A stretch of DNA of 64,000 nt from Tenodera sinensis (lineage: Eukaryota > Arthropoda > Insecta > Mantodea > Mantidae): assembly GCA_030765045.1 (NCBI GenBank), contig CM060964.1:170900719-170964718 (forward strand). The letters run 5' to 3'. The notes under the pieces were generated by a model. That model was given only the letters and a program-made list of their open reading frames with translations, was not told the DNA's origin and made no database searches. This document shows, one piece after another, positions 19,581-30,225 of the stretch. Position 1 is the first letter of the stretch. The number at the start of each line of letters is the position of its first letter. Position numbers and translations under genes: made by a program.

Positions 19581-20400
19581 AGCCACACATCTACATCCCT
19601 GTAATTGGGTTATTAAGTTGGGAAGTTTAAGATTGGGTGGATAGGACTTTTAGAATCCCTTCAAATAATTTTTGTTTCTCACAAAGATTTGAAGATGTGT
19701 GTGACTTTAATCTTTATTTTCCATAGCAAATCCAACTAGCATACAGTTTTTTGATATTCTGTGTGGTATGTGATGCACACACTCAGTTATGGTCTCTTGA
19801 CTGCTTTCTTCAGTAACATTGTGTTCATTAAAGCATTAAAGCGTAGTAAAGGAATGTATTAACGCATTATGGATGAAACCATCCTGCCACTGTTGCTGAT
19901 TTCTGCAAATTTGAATGGAATGAATTGCGTAGCTCAATGTACTGTGGAAGCTGCAAAATCATGTGCACATCTTAGAGAATTTAAAATATTGCTAACAGTA
20001 CATCAAATGCAGAAATTATCAATCCATTGCTGTATGACGCAGAGGAAAGGTATTCCTCGCTCAGGCCTGTCTTTGAAACAGCATGTGTGCAGAAGGGAAG
20101 AGAAGGAATTGCAGAGCATGAAAATAATGTAATCTGTGGCATAATATTGAGCATATCTAGAAAAGAACATTTAGATTGCATTCTTATATAAGACATGTTT
20201 AGTAAAAATTTGAAGGAATTAATTATAAATGTAATAACCTATACTAAACTAAATGTTAAAAATTATAAAACCATTAAAGTTCTGAAGTTTTTACAGTGAG
20301 TTGCATAATATACTTACATTATTTGGTTGACTATTTACACTTGAAACTTGATGTAAATTTTCAGTTTCACCAGACTAATTTCAAAACTGAATCATTTTCA
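19581..20400. other. Unannotated AT-rich sequence
   Basis: No recognisable gene or repeat. Short open stretches have no family features. Confidence 0.4.
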
Positions 20401-20934
20401 ATGTCAGCACTTCATTAACTTGTGGTCTTCGGTGAGTTTAGATTGGGATGACTGGTGGTGAGTGGCTTGGAATTGGTGCTAAATACCTGTACTTACAAAT
20501 GTAGGCTCCTGAGGGGTCAGTTAACAGTCTCTTTGCTAGTCTCTTCTTTTTCCCTACTTCTGCAAAACAACTGTCTCTTTCTACTGCATCTATTTGGTAC
20601 CTCAGATATCTGTACCAATATTTCAAAATTGTCTTCACAAATACACCTTTCCTTCCCTGTGTGCCTTGTTGTGCTAAACTCACTCCCCATGCAGAACATT
20701 TTGGTAAACTCTGTACCTTTTATAAAATATCTTGACAACCATATCACTCCTTAAGTTTCACTTGAATGTTCTCCTCTTTGTGCATCATCTTTCATTCAAA
20801 TAGTCCATAGTCCAAACATATTCTAGCAGCTTTCACAGTTAATTTGCCTATATAAACTTAGAGACCTTTTATTTTTTGAACTCCTCCAGATTTCTTGTTT
20901 TTCAATATCTTCTATCCTGGTAATTATTATTTAT
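20401..20934 (-). pseudogene. LINE ORF2 relic, C-terminal part
   Basis: Degenerate minus-strand coding sequence resembling the end of a LINE polyprotein (ILKYWYRYLRY.. followed by ..CFAEVGKKKRLA). Together with 21536-21850 it forms one relic, split by the Penelope-like fragment at 20935-21535. Stops and frameshifts are frequent. Confidence 0.5.
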
Positions 20935-21535
20935 TTATGCCAACAAACTTACTGTTGGTGTTCACAGAACACAAAAGAAGCTGCCGCCTGGGCCAAACGG
21001 ATAAGTCCGCAGTTGCCCAACACGCCATTGAAGCAGAGGGCAAACATATAATTAACTTCCAGGACATGGGCATTTTATCATCCACAATGCACTACCATAC
21101 CCAGCTACAACGTGAAACTATTGAAATTTATAAACATCCCCACAATTTCAATAAGAAAGAAGTAGTTTTGAAACTTAACAGCAACTGGTATCCTGTCATT
21201 GAAGGCAAGAAACGGCACAAAACAGGAGAAATTCAAGTGAACCAATCAGGAGGAAACAACACCTTAGGTGAAGCCCGCCCCCTCCCTCCTGCTGTCTGCC
21301 ATCCGGACCAATCAGCAGACGCCACTCGAGGGATAAATACAGTAGCTCAGATAGTCCGCACCTTAGACGCCATGTTAACTTCTCCAAGGAGACCATGATC
21401 GCGCCACTGAAGATGTCTGCCGCAGTTGTGCACGAAACGTCTGGGTACTTAAACTCCAGCAGACCACGGCATAACAGCCCAGAAATAACTCCTAGATATA
21501 TTCCTACCATGTACTTCCTATCTACCATTATTACT
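20935..21535 (+). mobile_element. Penelope-like element 3' fragment (GIY-YIG end and terminal repeat)
   Basis: The reading frame from about 20955 codes for FTEHKRSCRLGQTDKSAVAQHAIEAEGKH..INFQDMGIL, RETIEIYKHPHNFNKKEV, LNSNWYPV, the C-terminal half of a Penelope-type GIY-YIG endonuclease. It continues to a stop at 21398, followed by a hammerhead-like core: CTGAAGA at 21407-21413 and GAAACGTC at 21434-21441. The endonuclease N-terminus and RT are missing. It appears to have inserted into the minus-strand LINE relic on both sides, but I could not confirm a TSD. Confidence 0.78.
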
Positions 21536-21850
21536 TTATCTTACCTCTAAATAATCAAACTCCTTTACTACCTCTAGTTGTTGTTTACTCAATAACCATT
21601 GTTTGCCTTTTGTTAATTTATTTCCTCTTTTGGAATTTATAATTTTTTATTTAATTGCATCTACTCAAATTCCCCATTTTATACAAAATTTATGTATCTC
21701 AGTAATTGCTCTTTGCATGCCTATTACAGTTATAGCTCCTACCATTAGGTCATCTGCATACGGCAATCCTGGTATCTCTTTGTTCGTTAAGATGGGCAGC
21801 GCCCATTTGTAATATATTGTCTATAAACAGGCTGAACTTCATAAAACTCC
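21536..21850 (-). pseudogene. LINE ORF2 relic, RT palm region
   Basis: Minus-strand frame fragments read ADDLMVGAITVIGMQRAI, then HKFCIKWGI, KRGNKL and KEFDYLEV. These are the A/YADD, W-N.K.N..KTK and E..YLG positions of a LINE reverse transcriptase, so the catalytic box (here ADD) is still visible. Stops interrupt it. Confidence 0.6.
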
Positions 21851-21854
21851 TCTG

Positions 21855-22330
21855 ACCAATTAGAAAGTGCTTCCATCAGGAAACATTACTTTGTGTCAGT
21901 CCTCTGATGACCAGTGCTGATGTGTTTGCAGAAATGTACTCTTTTCTTCTTCATAGCTTCATTGAAAGAGACTTTTTGACTGCACATTGCATTGGTAAGC
22001 CTAAGTCTTTTTGAAGGCGATGCTGAATGGTCCAGATTGCAATTTTGTTGAGCAGGTCTGGGTAATTCTTCTTTAACACTGCCACTGTAATCCATCACTT
22101 CACGTTTGAGAAAGTCATCAGTCCTTGGTGAAGTCTCTCTTTTACCACCTGGGCCCATTTTTCGTTCTGGTGTGGTGCCATGTGGCAAAGATGCTGTTGC
22201 TTTTTTCTTTAGGTCATAAATAACTTGTCCTGAAACCTTTAGATCAGTGGCTACATGATTTACAGAGCTACCTACTTCTAACAGAATTAAAACATGGGTC
22301 TTCTCCTTAGAAGTGAGCTTCTTGCATCCC
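21855..22330 (-). pseudogene. Tc1-like transposase, N-terminal part
   Basis: Starts at about 22330 as MGCKKLTSKEKTHVLILLEV, the paired-like helix-turn-helix that binds the inverted repeats of Tc1-type elements. It continues through GSSVNHVATDLKVS, RKMGPGGKRETSPRTDDFLKREVM (linker/second HTH), PSKRLRL and EAMKKKRVHFCK. A frameshift then follows; in another frame QHWSSED..KVMFPDGSTF matches the usual W..VMFSDEST block, so the first catalytic Asp region is altered (PDGST). The catalytic C-terminus is missing. Confidence 0.82.
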
Positions 22331-22577
22331 ATTATTTGTGTATTAGAAGCAGAAATACACAGCTTCAAAAACAGCACTCAGATTGAAAATCTGATGACAA
22401 CACAGTGCAAAACAAACTGTACAAATACCAAAGGCAGACTAGACCTGGGCTGCTAATGAAAGCAGGTTGGTGCTGTGCGCTCTAGAATCACGTTATTTGC
22501 CGCTCCACCCACCTTTTTGGTACAGCGGTGGTAGAAGCACAAACTGAGGACATTGTCTAATTAAAGATTTTCCTTAA
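22331..22577. other. Spacer between the Tc1-like relic and LINE copy B
   Basis: May include the terminal repeat of the Tc1-like relic (CAGTGCAAAAC near 22405), but no partner repeat was found. Confidence 0.35.
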
Positions 22578-22590
22578 TTTAAAATGTAAA

Positions 22591-23535
22591 GCCCCTCCGA
22601 AGGAGTGTCGCCTTGCCGTGGCGGAGGGGCTCAGTACTTGATCCAGACGGCCTACTAAGTGTGTCTTTGTGACCACTGGTAGACAAGAGGTGAGGGGAAG
22701 CTAAGAACATTCCAAACGGGTAGATGAGGCTCGGTAGTCTTGGTCGACAGCTCATCTAGGAGAAGAGGACTCCGAAATCAAACTCCCCCAGGGGAACCTA
22801 CCACGGTAGGTCCGGGTTTGGCGCACCCGGGGCCCCGAGCTGCTCACCATCATTTCACCCCTTCATAGTCATTAACTGTGCCACGTGCAGCTTTTATGTT
22901 GCCTTTTATATCACCCTCTTCCTCTTCTAGGCGTATTCTGATTATTAGTTTGTAAGTTCCTAGATTTATAACTCCTGTCTCACCAGCAGGGATCTTTCCT
23001 ATCTCCGTGGTTTTGTCCCACGGTTTTCAGCGCGGCCCCCGACTTGTGTGCTCTTCGGAGGTCTCAGGCGCGAAGGTTATACGGACCCTTCACACTGCCC
23101 CCATGTGTAGCCTTAGATGCGGAGCCCGTCCACACGTCATGTACACCCACGTAGCTCCTTGAGGGCACGGCCGGTGTTAATCTCCCGACGGCCGCGTGCC
23201 GTCGGGTTAGTATCACCGGCCGGACGTGTTACCGCTGACGGAACCCCGGTGTAATCAACTCGAAGTCCCCTGAATCCACGCTGACTCCGTTGAGGCAGCG
23301 TGGCCTAAAGCGGGGAGTCACAGGCGGTTATTCCTGTGGTGGGGGCATAAAACCGGGGTGTCACGTGGTGAACGGTTTACCCATGCGGACAAGCAGTGGA
23401 GATCGGAGGGTAGCCCCTCTGAAGTACGCTTTGAGATCAGTCATGGAGGGGTCTCCATGGCGGCACAGACCGTGGAGATTTTGGTGTCTTTTATCCTTTG
23501 ACCCCCGGATGGCAGGCTGACGCCGACTGTTCCGG
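22591..23535 (+). promoter_or_regulatory. LINE copy B 5' UTR (probable internal promoter region)
   Basis: GC-rich, unlike the AT-rich host flanks. The first 40 nt can fold as a 9-bp perfect hairpin, GCCCCTCCG (22591-22599) with CGGAGGGGC (about 22622-22630), enclosing a GCC...GGC inner stem. LINEs need an internal promoter and some arthropod LINEs start with structured or self-cleaving RNA. I see no TATA box and cannot show ribozyme cores here. The block CCCCCAGGGG..CCTACCACGGTAGG around 22785-22810 is shared with copy A. Confidence 0.5.
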
Positions 23536-24964
23536 ATGGGGGTCCAATTCATAATGCATCCGCGCAAAACCCCTTTGTTTGACTCATTTTTAGTTCTGAC
23601 ATTGGCCTGGGAAGGGAAGACGATTAAAGATATCAGTCCATTCTACATAAAACGCGAAGTAGACAGGATATGTGGCCCGGTGAAAAACGCGACGAGAGTA
23701 CGAGACGGTACGCTATTAATTGAGACCAGCACGGCAGATCAGTCCCAGAAACTTTTGAAAGCGGCTTTGTTGGGGTCCTACCCAATTCGGGTAGCCCCCC
23801 CACAAGACGCTTAACACCTGTAGGGGAATGGTAACCACCTCCAGTTTGGACAATCTGACGAACGAGGAGATCGTCAACTGCCTCTCTGACCAGCGTGTCT
23901 GTCAAGCCTACCGTCTTACTCGCAAGCAGGATGACAAGGAGCTAGCTCTGCGTACGGTGTTTCTGACATTCAAAGGCACTCAATTACCTGAGTTTATCTT
24001 TTGTGGCTACGAACGTGCCGCCGTACGCCAGTATGTACCGAACCCCATGCGCTGTTTTAGATGCCAGCGGTTCGGCCATACTAAAACCTCCTGCAACAAT
24101 CCCGCCATTTGTGAGCGCTGTGGTTTACCCGCCCACGAGGACACGGAATGCACAAGGAATCCTGTATGTGTGAACTGTGGCCAAAGCCATCCATCTAGCT
24201 CGCGCCAGTGTTCCACGTTTATGGACGAGAAGGCAATACAGGAGTTGCGTGTCGGTGTGGGTGGCTCAGTTGGTTAGACGCTGGCCTACTGATCCCAAGG
24301 TCGCGGGTTCAAACCCGGCCTAGGTCGATGGTTTTTAAGTGTGCTTAAAAACGACAGCTCCATGTCAGTAGATTTACTGGCATGTAAAAGAACTGCGGGA
24401 CAAAATTCCGGCACACCAGCGACGCTGATGTGATCCTGGCAATTGACAGCGTCGTTAAACAACAAAATAATAATAATACAGGAGTTGCGTGTGAAAGAGC
24501 GGCTCACATTTTTGGAAGCGCGTCGCCGCTTCGAGCAGCTGAAACCTGCGACTACCGTAGGTTTCGCTTCAGCAGTTCGCCGCACTCCTGCCCACACTGT
24601 GGCCGTGCAACATGTACCGGTCGCTGATGCTGCCACACAAACGGATTTACCGAACATCTTTCCACCGTCCCGTGACGCTCCTGCACCGGCAACTACATCT
24701 TCCGCCGTGCAGACACAAACTCACCAAGCATCCTCAAGCAGTGGCCACACTACTTTGCCTGTCCCTGTCAATCGTTCGCGCCATAAACACCGGGCGAGTA
24801 GCCGTTCCTCCTCAAAGAAGTCCCGCTCCCGCTCAACGAGCCGCCGGGGATCTTCAGACTCCCGCACGTCGGCGGAGTCATTAGAGGACGGCGAATTAAA
24901 CATTCCAGGTCCTAAGTCGGTCAAGGTAAGAATGAAAAAGAAAAAGATGAAGACCGTACGCTAA
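23536..24964 (+). pseudogene. LINE copy B ORF1 (Gag-like, three zinc knuckles), frameshift plus SINE insertion
   Basis: Starts near ATG 23536 (another ATG six codons on). The N-terminus reads TPLFDSFLVLTLAWEGKTI, then FYIKREVDRICGPVKNATRV, an RRM-like region (LRTVFLTFKGTQLPEFIFCG) and three knuckles: CFRCQRFGHTKTSC, CERCGLPAHEDTEC, CVNCGQSHPSSSRQC. A C-run near 23792 has seven C where copy A has six pyrimidines, giving a +1 shift that ends the first frame at 23814. The second frame resumes by 23828. At 24253-24474 a SINE interrupts the codons for IQELRVKER. The Ser/Arg-rich C-terminus (KKSRSRSTSRRGSS) and basic end follow, stop at 24962-24964. It would bind LINE RNA if intact. Confidence 0.9.
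24253..24474 (+). mobile_element. tRNA-derived SINE (about 222 bp) inside LINE copy B ORF1
   Basis: The tRNA head is very clear: box A GGCTCAGTTGGTTAGACGC and box B GCGGGTTCAAACCCGGCC, followed by the body shared with the SINE at 19363 and the tail GTCGTTAAACAACAAAATAATAATA. It has an 18-bp perfect TSD (AATACAGGAGTTGCGTGT at 24235-24252, repeated at 24475-24492). Near-consensus promoter boxes suggest a recent insertion, later than that of copy B. Confidence 0.95.
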
Positions 24965-24974
24965 TCTCTTTACC

Positions 24975-27900
24975 ATGGAAATAATCCAGTGGAATGTTAA
25001 TGGGTACCGGGCACGTGTTCCGGACATACAGCACTTAGTTTTTCAACGCTCTCCATCAATCGTCTGCCTACAGGAAACCCGCTTGCAGCCTAATCACTCT
25101 CTCCACCTTCGTGGGTTTTCAGCATTCCGCCACGACTCTGTCGCTGATAGGAGAGCATGCGGTGGTGTTGCTACGCTGGTGGCGCATAACATCTCTGCCA
25201 CCAGTATAACCCTTAACACGCCACTGCAAGCTGTAGCTGTGCGTGTACAGCTGCAGGGCCTCTGTTTCTCCGTTTGCAATCTATATTTGCCACCGGTCAG
25301 TGTCGTACACGAGAATGACCTTCGGGCTCTCTTGGCACAGATTCCGCCACCGCTTATCTTTCTCGACCATCTGAATGCCAAGCACTCTCACTGGGGCTCC
25401 GGCACTGACGATGCTCGTGGGTGCCCTGTAGCAGACGTTTGCGATAAGTCCGGCTTAATCATACTAAACACTGGCGTGCCTACTTTCTTATCATCTGCCT
25501 ATGGTACACACTCCGCGCTTGACGTTTCTTTCAGCAGCCCGTCACTAGTACCTATACTTGATTGGTCGGTACTGTCCGACTTATTTGGAAGTGATCATTA
25601 TCCCATTAGCATTCACATATCCGGCCACCATTCTGTGCCAACGCGATATCCTCACTGGATTATTTCCAAGGCGGACTGGGGGAAATTCCGTTCCCTCATT
25701 CACTTGACCGACAATGTTTTTACCACTATTGACGACATGGTGGAATATTTTACCGGCTCTATCCTTCTCGCAGCAGATTCTAGCATTCCTCGAGGTTCAT
25801 CTACACCACGACACGTTCCTGTGCCTTGGTTGTCCGAGGAATGCCGTTTGGCTATTAAAGCACGTAAGCGTGCTCTGCGTGTTTTCCGAGCACACCCTAC
25901 GGAGGCGAATTTTACTGCTTTTAAACGTTCTCGTGCAAGGGCTCGCTTTGTATTGCGCAATGCAAAACGCACATCCTGGGAATCTTACGTGTCTTCCCTT
26001 TCACGTCGCAGTTCGGCCCAGAAGGTGTGGACTGCCGTCCGGCGTATGTACGGCAAGTGTCGCCGGACGATCATCCCCGGTCTTGCCGTACAGGCCTCCA
26101 TATACACCAGCGAGCAGGATATCGCCGACGCCCTTGCCGATTCCTTCGCCACTACTAGCCAAACTCAAAGCTACGACAGAGCCTTTTTACCGATTAAGGA
26201 ATCTGCGGAACGGATAAGCCTAAATTTTAACAGTAGTGAACCCTACAATGCACCTTTTACTGAAGCGGAACTGGCGCATTCTTTGTCTCTCCCTCACGAC
26301 TCTTCTCCTGGTCCTGATGACATCCACCGCCAAATGCTGCTTCATCTTCCATCTGCGGCTCTATCATTTCTGTTGAGCATCTATAACCGCATCTGGCTTC
26401 AGCAGGTTTTTCCGTCTTCCTGGCGAGAGGGTGTTGTAATCCCTATCCCTCGACCCGGAAAAGACCGTACACTCCCCTCTAGCTACCGTCCTATATGCCT
26501 GACGAGTGTCGTCTGCAAGACCTTTGAACGGATGATCAACACTCGCTTAGTGTGGTGGCTAGAGACGAATAACCTGCTGAGCAATGTTCAGTGCGGTTTT
26601 CGTCGCCATCGCTCCAGTGTCGACAATCTGACACGCATGGAAGCCTACATCCAAAATGCCTTTCTTTTGAAGCAGCATGTCGTGGGTGTCTTCTTCGATC
26701 TGGAGAAGGCCTATGATAGCACATGGCGCCATGGTATTCTCCGTACTCTTCACGGGTATGGTTTGCGAGGTCTTTTAGCAATCTTTCTTTTTAACTTTTT
26801 AGCCCTGAGTCGCTTTTGTGTCCGCATTGGCAATACGTTCACACAGGAGAGGATCCATGAAAATGGTGTGCCCCAGGGGTCGATTATTAGTGTAACTCTT
26901 TTCGCCGTTGCCATTAACGGCATTGCTAATGTCGTTCGTAGGGGAATAGCGATGTCGCTGTATGTTGACGATTTTGCGATCTGTTATCGATCTTATAGTC
27001 TCGAACATATAGAACGTCAACTGCAGCTGACCATATTATCTATCACCGACTGGGCCCTTCGCGCCGGCTTCAAGTTCTCCCCTACGAAAACACAATGTGT
27101 CCACTTTCATCGACTTCGTGGTGTACATCCTCCTCCAGAACTCCGTTTGCCTGACAAACCCCTGGCGTTTGTTTCCCACACCAAGTTCTTGGTCCTTTAC
27201 CTCGACAGCAAACTCACATGGGAGCACCATATTCGTCAACTTCGTGCCTCCTGCGATCGTTCGCTTCGAGTGCTCCGGGTTTTATCTGGAGTATCTTGGG
27301 GTGGCGATCGCACTGTCATGTTGAGGCTGTATCGTTCATTGGTGAGGTCCAAACTAGATTACGGCAGTTTTATTTATGGCGCAGCGTCCACCTCTAAACT
27401 CCGTCTTTTAAATGCTGTACATAATGCTGGTATCCGTCTGGCTACTGGAGCTTTCCGCACTAGCCGTGTAGTGTCTGTATGCTGACTCTGGCGAACCTCC
27501 ACTTTCTATTCGGCGCTCGTTTTTATTGTGCTCTTACGTGTCCCGTTTGGCGGGCCATCCTGGTCGTCCGTCTTTTAATCCTGTATTGCGCCCGGAACTC
27601 GCTCACCGTTATCTTCGGAATAGCACGATCTCTCGCCCAAGCGGTATTCGATTTCGCGAACTGCTTAACGCACACGCGCTGCGCATGCCTGCTGTCGAAC
27701 GGTATTCCCTTGGCCGCTGTCCTCCATGGCAATTACAGCGTGCACAGTTCGACCTCGAGCTTTCGACGCATGCTAAGTTAGTTACCCCTCCATCGGTGTA
27801 TCGTCAGCTTTTCACCGAGATCCTGGGACGTTACCGGAATTATACTCCGGTATTTACCGATGGTTCCCAGGTGGATGGAGCTACAGGATGTAGTTTTGTG

Positions 27901-28654
27901 CATAACGGTAAGACTCACAAGTACCGTCTCCCAGACCTGAGTTCTGTTTTTACCGCCGAGCTGTTTGCAATATTTTATTTCATCCTTTTTATCTCCAGTT
28001 CTATTCCTGGAAGTTTTATCATCTGCTGCGACTCTCTGAGCGCACTGCAGGCATTGCAACAGTTTGTCGTGGTCAGTGCTAGTTATGAAAATACAGACAC
28101 TCGTTTCGCAGTTGCTCTCGCGTGGATACCAGATTGTTTTTACCTGGACCCCAGGCCACGTAGGCATTCCCGGCAATGAAGCAGCAGATGAGGCTGCTAA
28201 GTCTGCCTGCCGTTTGCCGGAGATTTTAACACGCAGTCTTCCTTACACTGATGTACAACGGTACTTCCGTCATATTTTATCAGTCTGGCAGCAATCGTAG
28301 GAAGCGTTGGATGTCACTGGCACGCAATTGCGGACAATCAAGGACACCGTGCAACCTTGGCTGACATCCTCAAGGGATACCAGGCGGGCAGAAGTCATCT
28401 TGGCCCGTCTGAGAATAGGCCACACACGCATCACGCATGGACACCATCTGCGTGGTGAGCCGGCGCCGGAATGTTCCACCTGTGGCGTTCAGCTCTCTGT
28501 GGCCCATGTCCTAGTCGATTGTCCGAGTTACAGTCGTGAGCGCCAGCTGTTTGGCCTGGGTCCTACTTTGAGGTCAATCTTAGGCGACGACCCGGTAGCT
28601 GTAAATTCAGTGCTGCGGTTCGTCGGCAGTATTGTCTTTGGTAAGCAGGTTTGA
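24975..28654 (+). pseudogene. LINE copy B ORF2 (endonuclease-RT-RNase H polyprotein), best copy of the family
   Basis: Begins at ATG 24975, 10 bp after the ORF1 stop. Residues 1-220: APE endonuclease (MEIIQWNVNGYR, CLQETRL, HSALDVSF, SDLFGSDHYPI). About 450-760: reverse transcriptase (SSYRPICLTSVVCKT, NVQCGFRRHRSS, FFDLEKAYDSTWR, GVPQGSIISVTLFAV, catalytic SLYVDDFAICY). The first 836 residues read without a stop; a 2-base loss near 27470 ends that frame at 27485. RNase H continues in the next frame (FTDGSQVDG, TAELFAIFY). A second 2-base loss near 28070-28090 shifts into the frame with TWTPGHVGIPGNEAADEAAK. TAG at 28298 replaces a Trp codon (TGG in copies A and C). A C-terminal CSTCGVQLSVAHVLVDC motif follows, then the stop at 28652. 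Endonuclease and RT active-site motifs look intact. Confidence 0.93.
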
Positions 28655-28934
28655 TTTCTATTTTATTTCTTGGTTTTATTTTTTACCTTTTAAGATCAAT
28701 GTTCAGGTTTTAAGTGTTTTTAGCGTATCTTTTTAGATGAATTTACCAGTTTTAATGGTTTTTAGCTTACCGCTTAGATAAGTTTGACATTTTATCTATT
28801 TTAGCTACTATCTGTTTTAAATATGTAGGTAAGAGTGTTAAGTGGTGGTGAGCTTTTACTGTTTTTATCCTTTTGACTTGGGGCTCTAATGACCTAGCTG
28901 TCGACGGGCCCTTAAACCCTACTCACTCACTCAC
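28655..28934 (+). other. LINE copy B 3' UTR with terminal hairpin and ACTC tail
   Basis: T-rich UTR, then GGGGCTCTAATGACCTAG, CTGTCGACGGGCCC, TTAAAC and four ACTC units up to the TSD. It defines the exact 3' end of the family. Confidence 0.85.
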
Positions 28935-29079
28935 TTTAAAATGTAAAAATTTACATTGCGGTGACTGTACTGTCTGGATTACTAAAATATTATACATTGT
29001 TCACTTGCCTTTCTTAAAACGTGTTTGAAACTCATAACTTTCCTCCCATTTTGGCCCACTTTTGTAATCTTCCTGCCAT

Positions 29080-29148
<69 letters not shown>
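29080..29148. repeat. (TA)n microsatellite
   Basis: About 68 bp of nearly pure TA dinucleotides. Confidence 0.97.
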
Positions 29149-29150
<2 letters not shown>

Positions 29151-29154
29151 ATAT

Positions 29155-29830
29155 TTTCTCCAGGATAGATTATCTACTTATTCTCCTGTAGTTCTCTGCT
29201 TTATTAAACCCGCCTTTTCCCTTATATATCAGTACTACCATATTTATTTTCCAGCTTTTGGTATATTTTTACAATGTTCAATTTTATTTAGCAATTTTTT
29301 CATAATTTTCAGACCTTCAGCTTTACTAAACATTTTCCAAAATTCTCCAGGAATTCCATTGATCTCCACCACCTTTTTTTGAATTTCTCATCTCTTGGCT
29401 AACTTCTGATAACAGTATTTGTGCATACAGTTTTTCAATCTATTTTCCAAAATATTTTACCCATTTTTTTGATGGAATCTATTCTGTTTCTCCCCTATTG
29501 CTTGTCCTCATCAACTCCCATATTTTCTTACTATTTTTTCCCACTATAACTTTTTACCATTTTCTTATTTTATCCTGCCACAATTTCCTCTTTTCCTCTA
29601 TTAAGCATTTATATCTCCATTTGTTAGAAAATTTTGCCTTTCATTTTCATCTTCTGTTTCTCTCCATCTATTTAACCCTCTAGCCAACACTCTTCTTGCC
29701 AATACACTTTTCATTTAACTATCCTTTATTAATTCCATCAGCTCTAATGCTTTTCCTAAGTTCTCTTTCTTGGTGACAGCCTCGGTTCCATGTCTGCATT
29801 AGCAAATGCTAATTCTCCTTTATCTTCGCC
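29155..29830 (-). pseudogene. LINE ORF2 relic (linker and RT start)
   Basis: Minus-strand fragments in order read KCLIEEKRKLWQDKI, SKKIWELM, KYFGK, EKLYAQI, INGIPGEFWK, KLLNKI and IYKGKG...AENYRRIS. This is the pre-RT region of a LINE ORF2 leading into the 'DGIP.EFWK' and 'YKGKGD..NYR.ISL' RT boxes. It has many stops and no palm domain. Confidence 0.6.
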
Positions 29831-30109
29831 TATAGTAAATTATTGTTATTCTCTGCACCATGACTTGGGGACATAACTCAAATGGTGAAATGGAGGAATG
29901 ATCAGGGAAGACTAAACAGGCAGCAGGATCTCACTCTGTAAACGAAAGTCTGTTTCTAGCTGATATTATGTATTGCCTTTAAGCAATTAATGAACACAAA
30001 GAATGTAATGTTTCTGGAAGTTTGTATACTACTCCTAAACCTATTCTTATGTTTTCCTTCTTTATCAGTGTAGTAACACACCACAAAACTTGACTTCATC
30101 TTCATTTAG

Positions 30110-30225
30110 CAGTTAGCTCTCCTGTCCTTTTCTCTTTTCTTCTCTCTTCTCCCCCTCCCCTCCTCTCTTGTCCTCCTTTCCCTTCTCTTGTTCTCCTTTC
30201 CCTTCCCTCACCTCACCCTCACACC
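30110..30225. repeat. Polypyrimidine tract leading into the minisatellite
   Basis: About 100 bases almost wholly C and T on the + strand (TCTTTTCTTCTCTCTTCTCC and similar), grading into CCTCACC-type repeats by about 30205. Confidence 0.85.

Larger units (their letters stand above)
22591..28934 (+). mobile_element. LINE copy B, full-length (6.34 kb), RNase H-bearing I-group-like element
   Basis: Flanked by a perfect 13-bp TSD, TTTAAAATGTAAA, at 22578-22590 and 28935-28947, which fixes both ends. Layout: a GC-rich 5' UTR of about 0.94 kb beginning with a strong hairpin (GCCCCTCCG...CGGAGGGGC); ORF1 from about 23536 to 24964 (interrupted by a SINE); ORF2 from 24975 to 28654; a T-rich 3' UTR; and the terminal hairpin with ACTC tail. 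Architecture (CCHC ORF1, APE endonuclease, RT, RNase H, C-terminal zinc motif, tetranucleotide rather than poly(A) tail) fits the I group of LINEs (I/Nimb/LOA-like). The exact clade needs a tree. This copy is dead: frameshifts in both ORFs and one nonsense codon. Confidence 0.95.
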
